A program made the translations under genes and the position numbers. Below are positions 8,080 to 16,498 of a stretch of DNA of 64,000 nucleotides, piece by piece. Source of the stretch: CAVYXK01 sp963708245 (lineage in GTDB: Bacteria > Pseudomonadota > Alphaproteobacteria > Acetobacterales > Acetobacteraceae); the NCBI GenBank assembly GCA_963708245.1, contig OY970201.1, positions 1,984,001 through 2,048,000 of the forward strand, in the 5' to 3' direction. The notes below the pieces were generated by a model that worked only from the letters and a program-made list of their open reading frames with translations, was not told the origin of the DNA and searched no databases. Position 1 is the stretch's first letter. Every line of letters begins with the position of its first letter.

Positions 8080-9443
8080 GCGCCTGGGATGATGCGGCCG
8101 CGCGGTTGGCGGCGGGCGAGGCGACGCTTGTCTCGGTGTGGGGGGAACCGGCGCGCGCGCATCTGGCGCTGTTCGACGCCTCGGTGCGGCTGATTTCGAT
8201 TGATTGTCCTGACGGGCGATTTCCGTCGATCGGTCGCGTGCATGCGCCGGCCATTCGGCTGGAACGCGCGATGCGGGACCTTTACGGCCTAGAGCCGGTC
8301 GGACTGCCGGATAAGCGCCCGTGGCTGGATCATGGTCCTGATCCCACTGCCTATCCGTTCCTGCCGGTCGAGGGCGAGAACCTGCATCAGATCCCGGTCG
8401 GCCCGGTGCACGCCGGCATCATTGAGCCGGGGCATTTCCGTTTCACCTGCGACGGCGAGACGGTGGTACGGCTGGAGCAACGTCTGGGCTATGTGCACAA
8501 GGGCATCGATGCGCTGATGGCCGGTGCGGAGATCGGCGCGGCGGCGCGGCTGGCCGGGCGCGTGTCCGGCGACAGCACGGTGGCCTATGCGATTGCGTTT
8601 GCCCGGGCGACAGAGGCCGCGCTGGGTGTCGTACCGCCCCCCCGCGCGGTGTGGTTGCGCGCGTTGATGGCGGAGCTGGAGCGGCTCGCCAATCATCTCG
8701 GCGATATTGGTGCTATTTGCAACGACGCGTCGCTCAGCATTATGCTGGCGCACTGCGCGATGCTGCGCGAGCAGGTGCTGCGCGTGTCGGCGGGGTGTTT
8801 TGGCCATCGGCTCATGATGGATTGCGTTGTCCCGGGCGGCGTCGCGCACGATCTTGCCGATGAGGCCCCCGTGCGGATGGTGCTTGGCGAACTGCGCGAC
8901 CGCTTTCCGCGGCTTGCGGACTTGTATGACGGCACCGCGTCATTGCAGGACCGGACCGTTGGTACCGGTATCGTGAAGCCGGAGCTGGTGCAGCGCTTTG
9001 GCGCTGGTGGGCATGTCGGCCGCGCCGCGGGCTGCGATGTCGATGCACGCCGCCGCCCGGGCTATCCGCCGTACGATGCGCTGGCGTTCGAAGTTCCGGT
9101 GCGGAGCGAGGGCGATGTCAATGCGCGGGTATGGATCCGCATCAAAGAGGTCGAGCAGAGTTTGCGGCTGGTGGACCAGATTCTCGATCGTCTGCCCGGC
9201 GGCCCGGTCCGGATCGAGCTTCCAGCCGGGTCGGGTGAGGCGCATGCGTTGGTGGAGGCATTCCGTGGCGACGTGTTCGCCTGGGTGCGTATCGACGACG
9301 GCCGCGTGATGCGCAGCCATCTTCGCGATCCGTCGTGGTTCCAGTGGCCGCTGCTGGAGGCCGCGATCGAGGGCAACATCGTCGCGGATTTTCCCCTGTG
9401 CAACAAGTCGTTCAATTGCTCCTATTCCGGCCATGACGTGTGA
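8076..9443 (+). CDS. hyfG: HyfG-like large subunit (fused NuoC-NuoD type) lacking the NiFe ligands
   Basis: A 455-residue protein: an N-terminal NuoC/30-kDa-like domain (about 1-100) fused to a NuoD/HycE-like domain (HQIPVGPVHAGIIEPGHFRF onward). In true group 4 hydrogenases the first ligand motif is RVCGIC; here it is RVSGDS at residues 162-167. The C-terminal motif is normally DPCxxC; here it reads PLCNKSFNCSYSGHDV, with Cys442 and Cys448 six apart. All four active-site cysteines are therefore absent or misplaced, and the protein ends without the usual protease-cleaved tail. What is seen fits the Ehr (energy-converting hydrogenase-related) family, not a hydrogenase. The reaction it performs is unknown. 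Confidence 0.9.
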   Translation: MSAWDDAAARLAAGEATLVSVWGEPARAHLALFDASVRLISIDCPDGRFPSIGRVHAPAIRLERAMRDLYGLEPVGLPDKRPWLDHGPDPTAYPFLPVEGENLHQIPVGPVHAGIIEPGHFRFTCDGETVVRLEQRLGYVHKGIDALMAGAEIGAAARLAGRVSGDSTVAYAIAFARATEAALGVVPPPRAVWLRALMAELERLANHLGDIGAICNDASLSIMLAHCAMLREQVLRVSAGCFGHRLMMDCVVPGGVAHDLADEAPVRMVLGELRDRFPRLADLYDGTASLQDRTVGTGIVKPELVQRFGAGGHVGRAAGCDVDARRRPGYPPYDALAFEVPVRSEGDVNARVWIRIKEVEQSLRLVDQILDRLPGGPVRIELPAGSGEAHALVEAFRGDVFAWVRIDDGRVMRSHLRDPSWFQWPLLEAAIEGNIVADFPLCNKSFNCSYSGHDV

Positions 9444-9449
9444 TTTGCA

Positions 9450-9953
9450 ATGCTGAGAACCCTGCTGCAGGGCCTGCGTCCGGCGGCAACGGAGTTGGCT
9501 CCCGCCCTTGATCCTGAGCTGTCGGCGCTGGGCGCGCGGCTCGACAAGGTGGTGCGCCGCCGGCTGGGTCGCAGCCTGTCGATTCGCGAGGTGGATGCCG
9601 GCTCCTGCAACGGCTGCGAGCTGGAAATTCACGCGCTCAATAATGCCTTCTACGATGTGGAGCAATTCGGCCTGCGGTTTGTCGCCTCGCCGCGGCACGC
9701 CGATGTGCTCCTGGTCACCGGCCCGGTGACACGCAACATGCGCGAGGCGCTGGAACGCACCTATGCCGCGACACCGGCCCCGAAATGGGTGGTCGCCGTC
9801 GGCGATTGCGCGTTGGGCTGCGGCGTGTTCGCCGACAGCGCCGCTTGCGTCGGTGCCGTCGCCGAGGTGGTGCCGGTCGATCTGGTGATCCGCGGCTGCC
9901 CGCCGAGCCCGATCCAGCTTTTGCAGGGTCTGCTGGCGCTGCTTGGCGGTTAA
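9450..9953 (+). CDS. hyfI: HyfI-like small subunit (NuoB type) with one 4Fe-4S cluster
   Basis: A 167-residue soluble protein homologous to NuoB and HycG. Four cysteines that bind the N2-type cluster are all present: Cys53 and Cys56 (GSCNGCELEIHALNN), Cys120 (GDCALGC) and Cys150 (RGCPPSP). The cluster should therefore still form although the partner large subunit has no NiFe site. It starts six bases after the hyfG stop and is the last gene of the operon. No ferredoxin-like HyfA or NuoI-like HyfH gene follows. Confidence 0.9.
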   Translation: MLRTLLQGLRPAATELAPALDPELSALGARLDKVVRRRLGRSLSIREVDAGSCNGCELEIHALNNAFYDVEQFGLRFVASPRHADVLLVTGPVTRNMREALERTYAATPAPKWVVAVGDCALGCGVFADSAACVGAVAEVVPVDLVIRGCPPSPIQLLQGLLALLGG

Positions 9954-10930
9954 TTGCCGAGCAGCGACAGTTGCGCCTCGGGCCGGTCGGCGGGACGACG
10001 GCCGCTCATGATCACCGGCCGGACCGGAGTGGACACGATGCGATGCTGGGCGAGGCGGCAGAAATCCGGGTTCAGCTCGATCCCGATGAAGCGACGTCCA
10101 AGTCGCTTTGCGGCTACGCAGGTCGTGCCGGAACCGGCGAATGGGTCCAGAACGATGTCACCAGGAAAGCTCAGCTCCGGAACGCCACGGAATGTGTACA
10201 TCGCGATCAGCCGATTGGGCAGAGCCTCGGGGAATGGAGCCGGATGCCCGTCCTGACGGGGGATGTTGTCCGGATACATCCACCAGATCTGCTGGGTCAG
10301 GTCCATCCATTCGTCCTGAGACAACAGTGACGCTTCCTTGACGGCGGAGGGCAGCACACGCGGCGTGCCTGGTTTTACGAAAACTGCAATGAACTCGATG
10401 TAGTTCCGTTCGTACAGGTTCGGCGGATAAGGATACGATCCAAACATCTTCTCGGTCGTCTGCTTCTCCCAGATGTAGAGGCTGAATAGCCGCAGGCAGG
10501 TGCGCGCTTCGATCCGGAGTCTGATATCGGAATAGAGATCGATGAGGACCCTGGTGTGGGTCGCTCCGAATGCTGCCTCGGAGACCGATTTTGACAGCGG
10601 CAATATCGGGACGTTCAGGCAGAATTTGCCGTTCGGCAGTAGGACGCGCGCGATCTCCGACCAGACGGCATCGAGCCCGTCAAGATACTGCTCGTAAGAT
10701 CCCAGGCCGATCTGATCGCGAATCCCGTAATCGACCGTGTGCCAATAAGGGGGAGAGGTGACGGCGCACGCGCACCATTCCGCCGGAAGCTGCCGCAGGA
10801 CGGATGCTGCGTCTCCACAAGCTATGCGGTCGCACGCGGCCTCGAGGGTCAACCCCGATGCTGGGACTGCCACGATACCCGAAGCCGGCACAACGTCTGC
10901 CATCCCTGCATAGCGCCGAGAATGGGGCAT
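9950..10930 (-). CDS. Orphan site-specific DNA methyltransferase (N4-cytosine/N6-adenine)
   Basis: The catalytic motif TSPPYWHTVDYG precedes the AdoMet-binding motif DPFAGSGTTCVAAKRLGRRF, giving the beta-class order; the family includes both m4C and N6A enzymes. The start is set at MPHSRRYAG (10930), with MADVVPASG (10903) or an upstream Met (11029) possible. The gene is convergent with the Ehr operon; the two stops overlap by four bases. No restriction endonuclease or specificity gene lies next to it, so it is probably a solitary or regulatory methylase or the remnant of a restriction system. Confidence 0.85.
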   Translation of the reverse strand: MPHSRRYAGMADVVPASGIVAVPASGLTLEAACDRIACGDAASVLRQLPAEWCACAVTSPPYWHTVDYGIRDQIGLGSYEQYLDGLDAVWSEIARVLLPNGKFCLNVPILPLSKSVSEAAFGATHTRVLIDLYSDIRLRIEARTCLRLFSLYIWEKQTTEKMFGSYPYPPNLYERNYIEFIAVFVKPGTPRVLPSAVKEASLLSQDEWMDLTQQIWWMYPDNIPRQDGHPAPFPEALPNRLIAMYTFRGVPELSFPGDIVLDPFAGSGTTCVAAKRLGRRFIGIELNPDFCRLAQHRIVSTPVRPVIMSGRRPADRPEAQLSLLGN

Positions 10931-11046
10931 GTCGGCGGTGGGCAGCCGGCTCTGTATTGTGGAGTCAGCGGTGTACTTTCGGTGGCGGCGCAGCTTGCTA
11001 GCCTGCCTTTCGTTGGATTGGTCGCCCACTCTGATGACTCCAGCGC

Positions 11047-11107
11047 CCCGGCACCCTCACCCGCCGCGCTGCACGCGGCGACCTCTCCCGCAGAGCGGGA
11101 GAGGTAG
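11047..11107. repeat. REP-like palindromic repeat with terminator-like hairpin
   Basis: Shares CCCCGGCACCCTCACCC with the copy at 2576 and carries two hairpins: CCGCCGCGCTGCACGCGGCG and CTCTCCCGCAGAGCGGGAG. It sits just past the stop of the minus-strand acyl-CoA synthetase gene, where the second stem could act as its terminator. Confidence 0.65.
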
Positions 11108-11111
11108 AAGT

Positions 11112-12800
11112 TTACCCGCTGCGCAACTCGGGCATCTCCTCCTCGCGGAACTCGGCGCCGCGCGTGCCATCCCGGGCGCGCTGCGCCTCCGCCAAACGGA
11201 GCTCGACGCGGCGGATCTTGCCGGAGATAGTCTTCGGCAGCTCGGCGAACTCGATGCGCCTCACCCGTTTGTACGGCGCGGCGCGCTCGCGGATATGGCG
11301 GAAGATGGCCAGGGCGGTAGCCCGGTCCGGCGCCCAGCCCGCGGCCAGCACCACATAGGCTTTCGGGATCGCGGTGCGCACGGGATCGGGGGCGGGCACC
11401 ACAGCGGCCTCGGCCACTGCTGCGTGCTCGATCAGCAGGCTTTCCAGTTCGAACGGGCTGATCCGGTAATCGGAGGCTTTGAAGATGTCGTCGGCGCGGC
11501 CCACATACGTGTAGTACCCGTCCGCGTCGCGCACGGCTACATCGCCGGTACGGTACACGTCTTCCTGCATCGGCGGCAGCGTGCCATCGTCGCGCTGATA
11601 GCCCAACATCAATCCGGTCGGCTTCGGGTCGAGCGCGATGCACACCTCGCCTTCATCCGCATCGTTTCCATCGACATCGAGCAGGCGGATACGATAGCCC
11701 GGCATCGGCTTGCCCATCGAACCGGGCTTCACCGGCAGGCCCGGCGGGTTGCCGATCTGGGTCGTCGTTTCCGTCTGTCCATAGAAATCGCGCACGGTCA
11801 GGCCCCAGGCGGCACGCACTGCTTCGATGACCTCCGGATTCAGCGGCTCGCCGGCCGAGCAGACCTCGCGCAACTGCGTCTTCCAGGATCGCAGGTCCTC
11901 TTGCACGAACATCCGCCAGACGGTGGGTGGCGCACAAAGTGTGGTGACGCCGCCCGTGGCGATGGCGTCCAACATTCCGCGTGCCGCGAAGCGCTGCTGG
12001 TTGGCGATGAACACCGTCGCCCCCGCGTTCCAGGGTGCGAAGAAGCAGCTATAGGCGTGCTTCGCCCAACCGGGCGAGGAGATATTCAGATGCATGTCGC
12101 CCGGTTGCAGCCCGAGCACGTACATCGTGGTCAAATGTCCGACCGGGTAGCTTTCATGGCTGTGCTGCACCAGCTTGGGCTTCGCCGTCGTGCCGGAGGT
12201 GAAGTAGAGCAGCAGCGGATCGCTGGCCGATGTCGGTCCGTCCGGCGTGAAGGCAGCCGCAGCCCCCAACAGCGAGTCATAGCGATGCCAGCCGGACGGC
12301 GCCTCGCCCAGCGAGATCAACGTCAGGCCCTTGCCAATTCCCTCGAATTTCGCCGCCTCCCCGGGCCCGGCGACGACATGACGGACACGCCCGCGCTCAA
12401 ACCGGTCGAGCAGGTCGGCCCGGGTCAGCAGCGTGGTGGCCGGGATGACGACGGCGCCGAGCTTCATCGCAGCCAGCGTCACCTCCCACAACGGAACGAC
12501 GTTGCCGAGCATCAGCAGGATGCGGTCGCCGCGGGCGACGCCCAGCGCGCGCAGACCGTTTGCGACGCGGTTCGAGCGTGCCGCCAGCTCGGCGAAACTC
12601 AGCTCCGCCGCGCCGTCACCAACGATCTTCAAGGCCAGCTGATCGGCAAGCGGGCCTCGCGCCAGCTCTGCATCGAACCAATCGAGCGCCCAGTTGAAAC
12701 GATCGAGGCCAGGCCAGCGGAACTCCCGAGAGGCGGTGTCGGGATCGGCACGATGCGCGAACAGAATATCGCGCGCCGCCTTGAAGCGTTCAGCCGACAC
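11112..12800 (-). CDS. AMP-forming acyl-CoA synthetase
   Basis: A 562-residue member of the ANL adenylating superfamily. The P-loop-like motif is LLYFTSGTTAKPKLVQHSH, the A5 motif DFYGQTETTTQIG, the A7/A8 region YRTGDVAVRDADGYYTYVGR, and the C-terminal acylation Lys lies in LPKTISGKIRRVEL. It activates a carboxylic acid to its CoA thioester. The medium-chain/acetoacetyl-type N-terminus is close to MACS enzymes, but substrate is not determined. It is the last gene of a minus-strand operon with 3-hydroxyisobutyrate dehydrogenase and a DUF3237 gene, so a role in branched-chain or small organic-acid catabolism is likely. Confidence 0.9.
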   Translation of the reverse strand: MSAERFKAARDILFAHRADPDTASREFRWPGLDRFNWALDWFDAELARGPLADQLALKIVGDGAAELSFAELAARSNRVANGLRALGVARGDRILLMLGNVVPLWEVTLAAMKLGAVVIPATTLLTRADLLDRFERGRVRHVVAGPGEAAKFEGIGKGLTLISLGEAPSGWHRYDSLLGAAAAFTPDGPTSASDPLLLYFTSGTTAKPKLVQHSHESYPVGHLTTMYVLGLQPGDMHLNISSPGWAKHAYSCFFAPWNAGATVFIANQQRFAARGMLDAIATGGVTTLCAPPTVWRMFVQEDLRSWKTQLREVCSAGEPLNPEVIEAVRAAWGLTVRDFYGQTETTTQIGNPPGLPVKPGSMGKPMPGYRIRLLDVDGNDADEGEVCIALDPKPTGLMLGYQRDDGTLPPMQEDVYRTGDVAVRDADGYYTYVGRADDIFKASDYRISPFELESLLIEHAAVAEAAVVPAPDPVRTAIPKAYVVLAAGWAPDRATALAIFRHIRERAAPYKRVRRIEFAELPKTISGKIRRVELRLAEAQRARDGTRGAEFREEEMPELRSG

Positions 12801-12814
12801 TCCCCCCTCCCTTG

Positions 12815-13732
12815 TCAGGTCACGACCGACGATCGGTCCTGCGCGGCCAACCAGCGGAAGATCGCCGAGAAGTCGCTCGATCCCTGGCCGGCGGCGACCA
12901 GCTTCCCGTACAGCGCGGCGGCATGCGCACCGAGCGGAGTCGGCGCACCCGTCGCTTCGGCTGCGGCCTGTGATAGTTTCACATCTTTCAGCATCAACGC
13001 CGCCATGAAGCCCGGCGTATAGTCCTTGTTCGATGGCGCCGCCGGCACCGGGCCTGGCGCGGGACAGTAGCTGGTCAAGGCCCAGGACTGGCCGGACGAG
13101 GCAGCGGAGATCCGGTGCAGCCGGTCCCAGTCCAGCCCGAGCCTTTGGGCCAGCAGGAATCCCTCACACACGCCGACCATGTTAATGGCAAGCATCATGT
13201 TGTTGCAGATCTTCGCCGCCTGGCCGGCGCCCGGCCCGCCGGCATGCACGATGTTACAGCCCATCGCCTTCAGGATCGGCTCGCCGCGGGCGAATGCCGC
13301 CTCCGAGCCACCAACCATGAACGTCAGCGTCCCCGCCGCGGCGCCTGTGGTTCCGCCCGAAACCGGAGCATCCAGCATCTCGAAGCCGGCATCACGCGCC
13401 GCTTGCTCCACCGCGCGGGCGCTCTCGACATCGATGGTCGAGCAGTCGATAAACAACGGGCTTGTTCCGGCAGCACGGATCGCCTCGATCAGGCCGCCTT
13501 GGTGCAGCCAGACCTCGCGCACGTGCTCGCCGGCCGGCAGCATGGTGATGACGACCTCTGCCCCGCGCGTCGTGTCGCCGGCGTCGGGCGCTGCGTGGCC
13601 GCCGGCAAAGACCAGCGTCCGCAGCGCATCCCGGCTGATGTCGTACCCAACCACGCGATGACCAGCTCGCACCAGGTTGGCGGCCATCGGCGCACCCATG
13701 TTGCCGAGGCCGATGAAGCCGATCGTCGCCAC
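12815..13732 (-). CDS. mmsB: 3-hydroxyisobutyrate dehydrogenase-family protein
   Basis: A 305-residue beta-hydroxyacid dehydrogenase. It has the Rossmann motif GFIGLGNMGAPMAANLVRAG at the N-terminus, the substrate-binding motif DAPVSGGTTGAAAGTLTFMV, and the catalytic Lys in GPGAGQAAKICNNMML. In valine degradation the enzyme oxidises 3-hydroxyisobutyrate to methylmalonate semialdehyde with NAD. It lies 14 bases from the acyl-CoA synthetase and 2 bases from the DUF3237 gene. Related tartronate semialdehyde reductases share the motifs, so the exact substrate is inferred. Confidence 0.85.
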   Translation of the reverse strand: MATIGFIGLGNMGAPMAANLVRAGHRVVGYDISRDALRTLVFAGGHAAPDAGDTTRGAEVVITMLPAGEHVREVWLHQGGLIEAIRAAGTSPLFIDCSTIDVESARAVEQAARDAGFEMLDAPVSGGTTGAAAGTLTFMVGGSEAAFARGEPILKAMGCNIVHAGGPGAGQAAKICNNMMLAINMVGVCEGFLLAQRLGLDWDRLHRISAASSGQSWALTSYCPAPGPVPAAPSNKDYTPGFMAALMLKDVKLSQAAAEATGAPTPLGAHAAALYGKLVAAGQGSSDFSAIFRWLAAQDRSSVVT

Positions 13733-13734
13733 GG

Positions 13735-14193
13735 CTACAGGACCTCGAATACGTCGTAGACCGGCCCGTCAGGCAGCCGATCCCCGGTGCCGACCGCGAT
13801 CACCCGGTTGAGCCAATCGTATTTTGGCGCTGCCGTCTCGAAGGCCAGGGAGGTGCGGAAATAGTATGCTCCCGGATCGACTCTCTCACCCCGGTTGAGC
13901 CGGTCGATCACATCCGGTGGCCCGTGGCGGATGCCGCGATAGGTCAAGCCGATCGTCGCACCGTCGTCGGTCTGCAGCACGAGCGGCACGTCGAGCGTGG
14001 TGGCGCCGTCCGGGCGTGCGATCAGCCAATCGGCGCCACCGGGTAACACGGCGCCACGCAGCCGCTCGCCTTCGAAGGTACCGCTGGCAACCAGCCCAAC
14101 CCGCCGATTACCTGTCGGCGTCTGTCCAATTGGCTGCATCCCGGCCACCGTCAGCTTCAAGGTGAACAGATGCGCCGTTCGGATCTCCGCCAT
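13735..14193 (-). CDS. DUF3237 family protein
   Basis: A 152-residue protein with the DUF3237 pattern: an N-terminal strand LFTLKLTVAGMQPIGQTPTG, then GEGxRLRG-like FEGERLRGAVLPGGADW, and YFRTSLAFETAAPKYDWLNR near the end. The family is a small beta barrel of unknown function often found beside aromatic or organic-acid catabolism genes. It is the first gene of the operon with mmsB and the acyl-CoA synthetase. Confidence 0.85.
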   Translation of the reverse strand: MAEIRTAHLFTLKLTVAGMQPIGQTPTGNRRVGLVASGTFEGERLRGAVLPGGADWLIARPDGATTLDVPLVLQTDDGATIGLTYRGIRHGPPDVIDRLNRGERVDPGAYYFRTSLAFETAAPKYDWLNRVIAVGTGDRLPDGPVYDVFEVL

Positions 14194-14292
14194 CGCCGTC
14201 CCTCCCTATCGGTTCGATCGGTGGATCAGACCCGATCCGTCGGTTGGCGGCAAGCTTATTGCAGCTTACCATGCCACGAACCGATCAGGAGC

Positions 14293-15411
14293 ATGGCGAT
14301 GCCGAGCGAATTCCCGTTAAGCGAAAGCAACCCCGAGGCTTTGGGCTTGGCGGTCAAGCCGCTGGAAGCGCTCGACCGGCTGATCCGCGCACATATCGAG
14401 GAAGGCCGGTATCCCGGCGCTCAGATCGCCGTCGCCCGGCACGGCAAGCTGGCGCTGTTTCGCACCTATGGCGATGCGCGGACCGAGGGCACGCGCGTAC
14501 CCGCGACCAACGACACATTGTTCCTGCTGTTCTCGCAGACCAAAGTGCTGACAAGTTCGGCGATCTGGACGCTGGTAGAAGAAGGCAGGCTGTCGTTCAT
14601 GGACCGCGTCGCCGACCACCTGCCGGAATTCGCCGCTCGCGGCAAAGGAGAGATCACGCTGCACCAGGTGATGACGCACCAGGGCGGATTCCCGAACGCC
14701 GATATCTCGCGCGAGACCTGGACCGACCATGCGCGGATGCGCGCCGAAGTGTGCGACTTCTCGCTGGAATGGACGCCGGGGACGCGGCTGCAATATCACC
14801 GGCGCGCGGCACATCTGGTGCAGGCCATGGTGATCGAGGCGGTCACCGGTCAGGACTATCGCGACGTGATCCGTCAAAAAGTGGTCGAGCCGCTGGGCCT
14901 GGGCGGAGAGATCATGGTGGGGGTGCCGGCAGCGCAGCAGTCACGCTGCGCCGATACCTATGCACCGGAGGAGCGCGACAACTCCGCCGAGTTCCGCGCC
15001 GCCGGGCTGCCGAGCGGCGGTGGGTTCGCGACGGCGCGGGCGATGGCTGCGTTCTACCAGATGCTGTTGCATGGGGGGCGGCTGGGGAACGTGCGGCTGC
15101 TGTCGCCGCGACTGGTCGCTTATGTCTCGCGCAATCACACCGGGGAGATGCCGGATGCGCAGATGAACGGCATCCCGATGCATCGCGGGCTGGGACCGCA
15201 TGTGCGCGGCGAGAGCGACCGCATCCGTGGCCTGGGCACTATCGGCGCGCCGGCGACGTTCGGGCATGGCGGGGTGGGATCGAGCTATTCCTGGGCCGAC
15301 CCGAGCAGCGGCGTATCCTTTAGTTACCTGACCAACTACGTGCAACCCGATCCGTGGCATTCCGCGCGGCTGGACCGGGTGAGCAACCTGGTGCACGCGG
15401 CGATTGATTGA
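14293..15411 (+). CDS. Beta-lactamase-family serine hydrolase/esterase
   Basis: A 372-residue protein of the class C beta-lactamase/penicillin-binding fold. The S-x-x-K motif is LFSQTKVLTSSA, the second motif resembles YHRRAAHLVQ (Tyr of Y-x-N position), and the third triad region is FGHGGVGSSYSW. There is no signal peptide, so it is probably cytoplasmic and acts as an esterase rather than a beta-lactamase. The start is the ATG after GGAGC; the open frame upstream runs into the divergent operon's promoter area. Confidence 0.8.
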   Translation: MAMPSEFPLSESNPEALGLAVKPLEALDRLIRAHIEEGRYPGAQIAVARHGKLALFRTYGDARTEGTRVPATNDTLFLLFSQTKVLTSSAIWTLVEEGRLSFMDRVADHLPEFAARGKGEITLHQVMTHQGGFPNADISRETWTDHARMRAEVCDFSLEWTPGTRLQYHRRAAHLVQAMVIEAVTGQDYRDVIRQKVVEPLGLGGEIMVGVPAAQQSRCADTYAPEERDNSAEFRAAGLPSGGGFATARAMAAFYQMLLHGGRLGNVRLLSPRLVAYVSRNHTGEMPDAQMNGIPMHRGLGPHVRGESDRIRGLGTIGAPATFGHGGVGSSYSWADPSSGVSFSYLTNYVQPDPWHSARLDRVSNLVHAAID

Positions 15412-15902
15412 AGCGGCGGCGATGGTGGCGTTGTCGCGGCCACGAGGTGGTGATCGCCAAATGCCAGAGGTAATGGAGCGCATTACTCCGCCCCGGCACA
15501 GAGCCGTAGATGCGGCTTTCGCATACGGCTCCCACCTCGGGTGCCTGACGGCAAAACGCTGCTCAGGCGAGGGATGGAGGACGCGAGGCGGATGAGCGGC
15601 CTCGTTCGGCGCCAGCGCAGCGGACGGATTTCGCTCATGGCGCCAAGTTCGCTGCGTGCGGCATGAATGGCGGGCAATTCACCATGGCGCGCCCCTAGCT
15701 CGCCAGCGCGGCTTTCGATATCCGCGGCTCAAGTCCGGCCAACTGCGATCACCCCCCGTACGGCACACAGGCGAAGACTGGGGACACTGGCGAGCGCCGA
15801 CAATGCCCCGCCCATCCGAGCGAGTCCTCCGGAACGCGCCAATAGGGATTGGCCCCCGGCCATCCCTCCGATAAACCCCATCGTCGTGGACGCGGCGAGT
15901 CG
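15412..15902. other. Gene-poor stretch with a group II intron domain V-like hairpin
   Basis: No convincing gene lies here. On the minus strand at 15501-15531 the sequence folds as GAGCCGTA/TACGGCTC with a two-base bulge and a short upper stem, which resembles group II intron domain V. A second stem (CCGGGG...CCTCTGG) follows it toward 15465, where domain VI would be. The minus-strand reading frame before it has the Arg-rich character of sequence downstream of intron reverse transcriptases. It may be the 3' stump of a dead group II intron, but the match is only structural. Confidence 0.35.
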
Positions 15903-16487
15903 ATGACCTGGGTTGACGGGGTGATTCTGGGGGGCCTCGCGATCTCCGGGTTGCTCGCGTTCATGCGCGGCTTCGTCCACGAGGTACTGGGCCTCGCCGC
16001 CTGGATCGGTGCCGCCGCTCTGGCGGTCTGGGCCAACCCCCGCATCCTGCCGACCTTCGAGCGTTGGCTGCACAATCAGCCCGGCCTCGCCCAGCTGGTC
16101 GCCTTCGGCGTGGTCTTCGTGGCCGCCCTGATCGTGCTGCTGTTCATCTGCCACGCCATCGGCAGGGCCGTGCGGCGCTCGCCCTTCGGCGGGCTTGACC
16201 GCAGCCTGGGTCTGCTATTCGGGCTGGCGCGGGGTGCGGCGCTGGTGGTGTTGGCCTATATGATCGCAGGAATCGCCGTTCCGGTGGACCGCTGGCCGGA
16301 GCCAGTCGTGACCGCGCGAGCCATGCCGCTTGCCTATAAGGGGGCGGTGTGGGTGGTGCACTGGTTGCCTGCCGGATATCGCCCGCCGCTTTATCCGCCG
16401 CCGGGTGGGCGGCCGGCCACGGAAGAAGCGCTGCTGCGCGCCACGCCGCAGGGACGGGCGCTCGGCAAGCCCCCCGCCCGCGAGTAG
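15903..16487 (+). CDS. cvpA: CvpA family membrane protein
   Basis: A 194-residue protein with four hydrophobic segments (VDGVILGGLAISGLLAFMRG; VLGLAAWIGAAALAVWA; LVAFGVVFVAALIVLLFICH; LARGAALVVLAYMIAGIAV), the CvpA topology, and a variable polar tail. It is named from colicin V production; its chromosomal role is unknown. The start is the ATG at 15903 before TWVDGVI. purF follows 11 bases later, the conserved order in many proteobacteria. Confidence 0.9.
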   Translation: MTWVDGVILGGLAISGLLAFMRGFVHEVLGLAAWIGAAALAVWANPRILPTFERWLHNQPGLAQLVAFGVVFVAALIVLLFICHAIGRAVRRSPFGGLDRSLGLLFGLARGAALVVLAYMIAGIAVPVDRWPEPVVTARAMPLAYKGAVWVVHWLPAGYRPPLYPPPGGRPATEEALLRATPQGRALGKPPARE

Positions 16488-16498
16488 GAGAGCCCGGC

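Noticed and set aside
3043..9953. Calling the hyf-like operon an active hydrogenase-4 or formate hydrogenlyase
   Set aside because: All four NiFe-ligating cysteines are absent from HyfG, and no formate dehydrogenase, HyfA or HyfH gene is present.
10929..13022. 697-aa plus-strand frame opposite the acyl-CoA synthetase
   Set aside because: Arg/His-rich shadow without any domain; the minus-strand frame has all ANL motifs.
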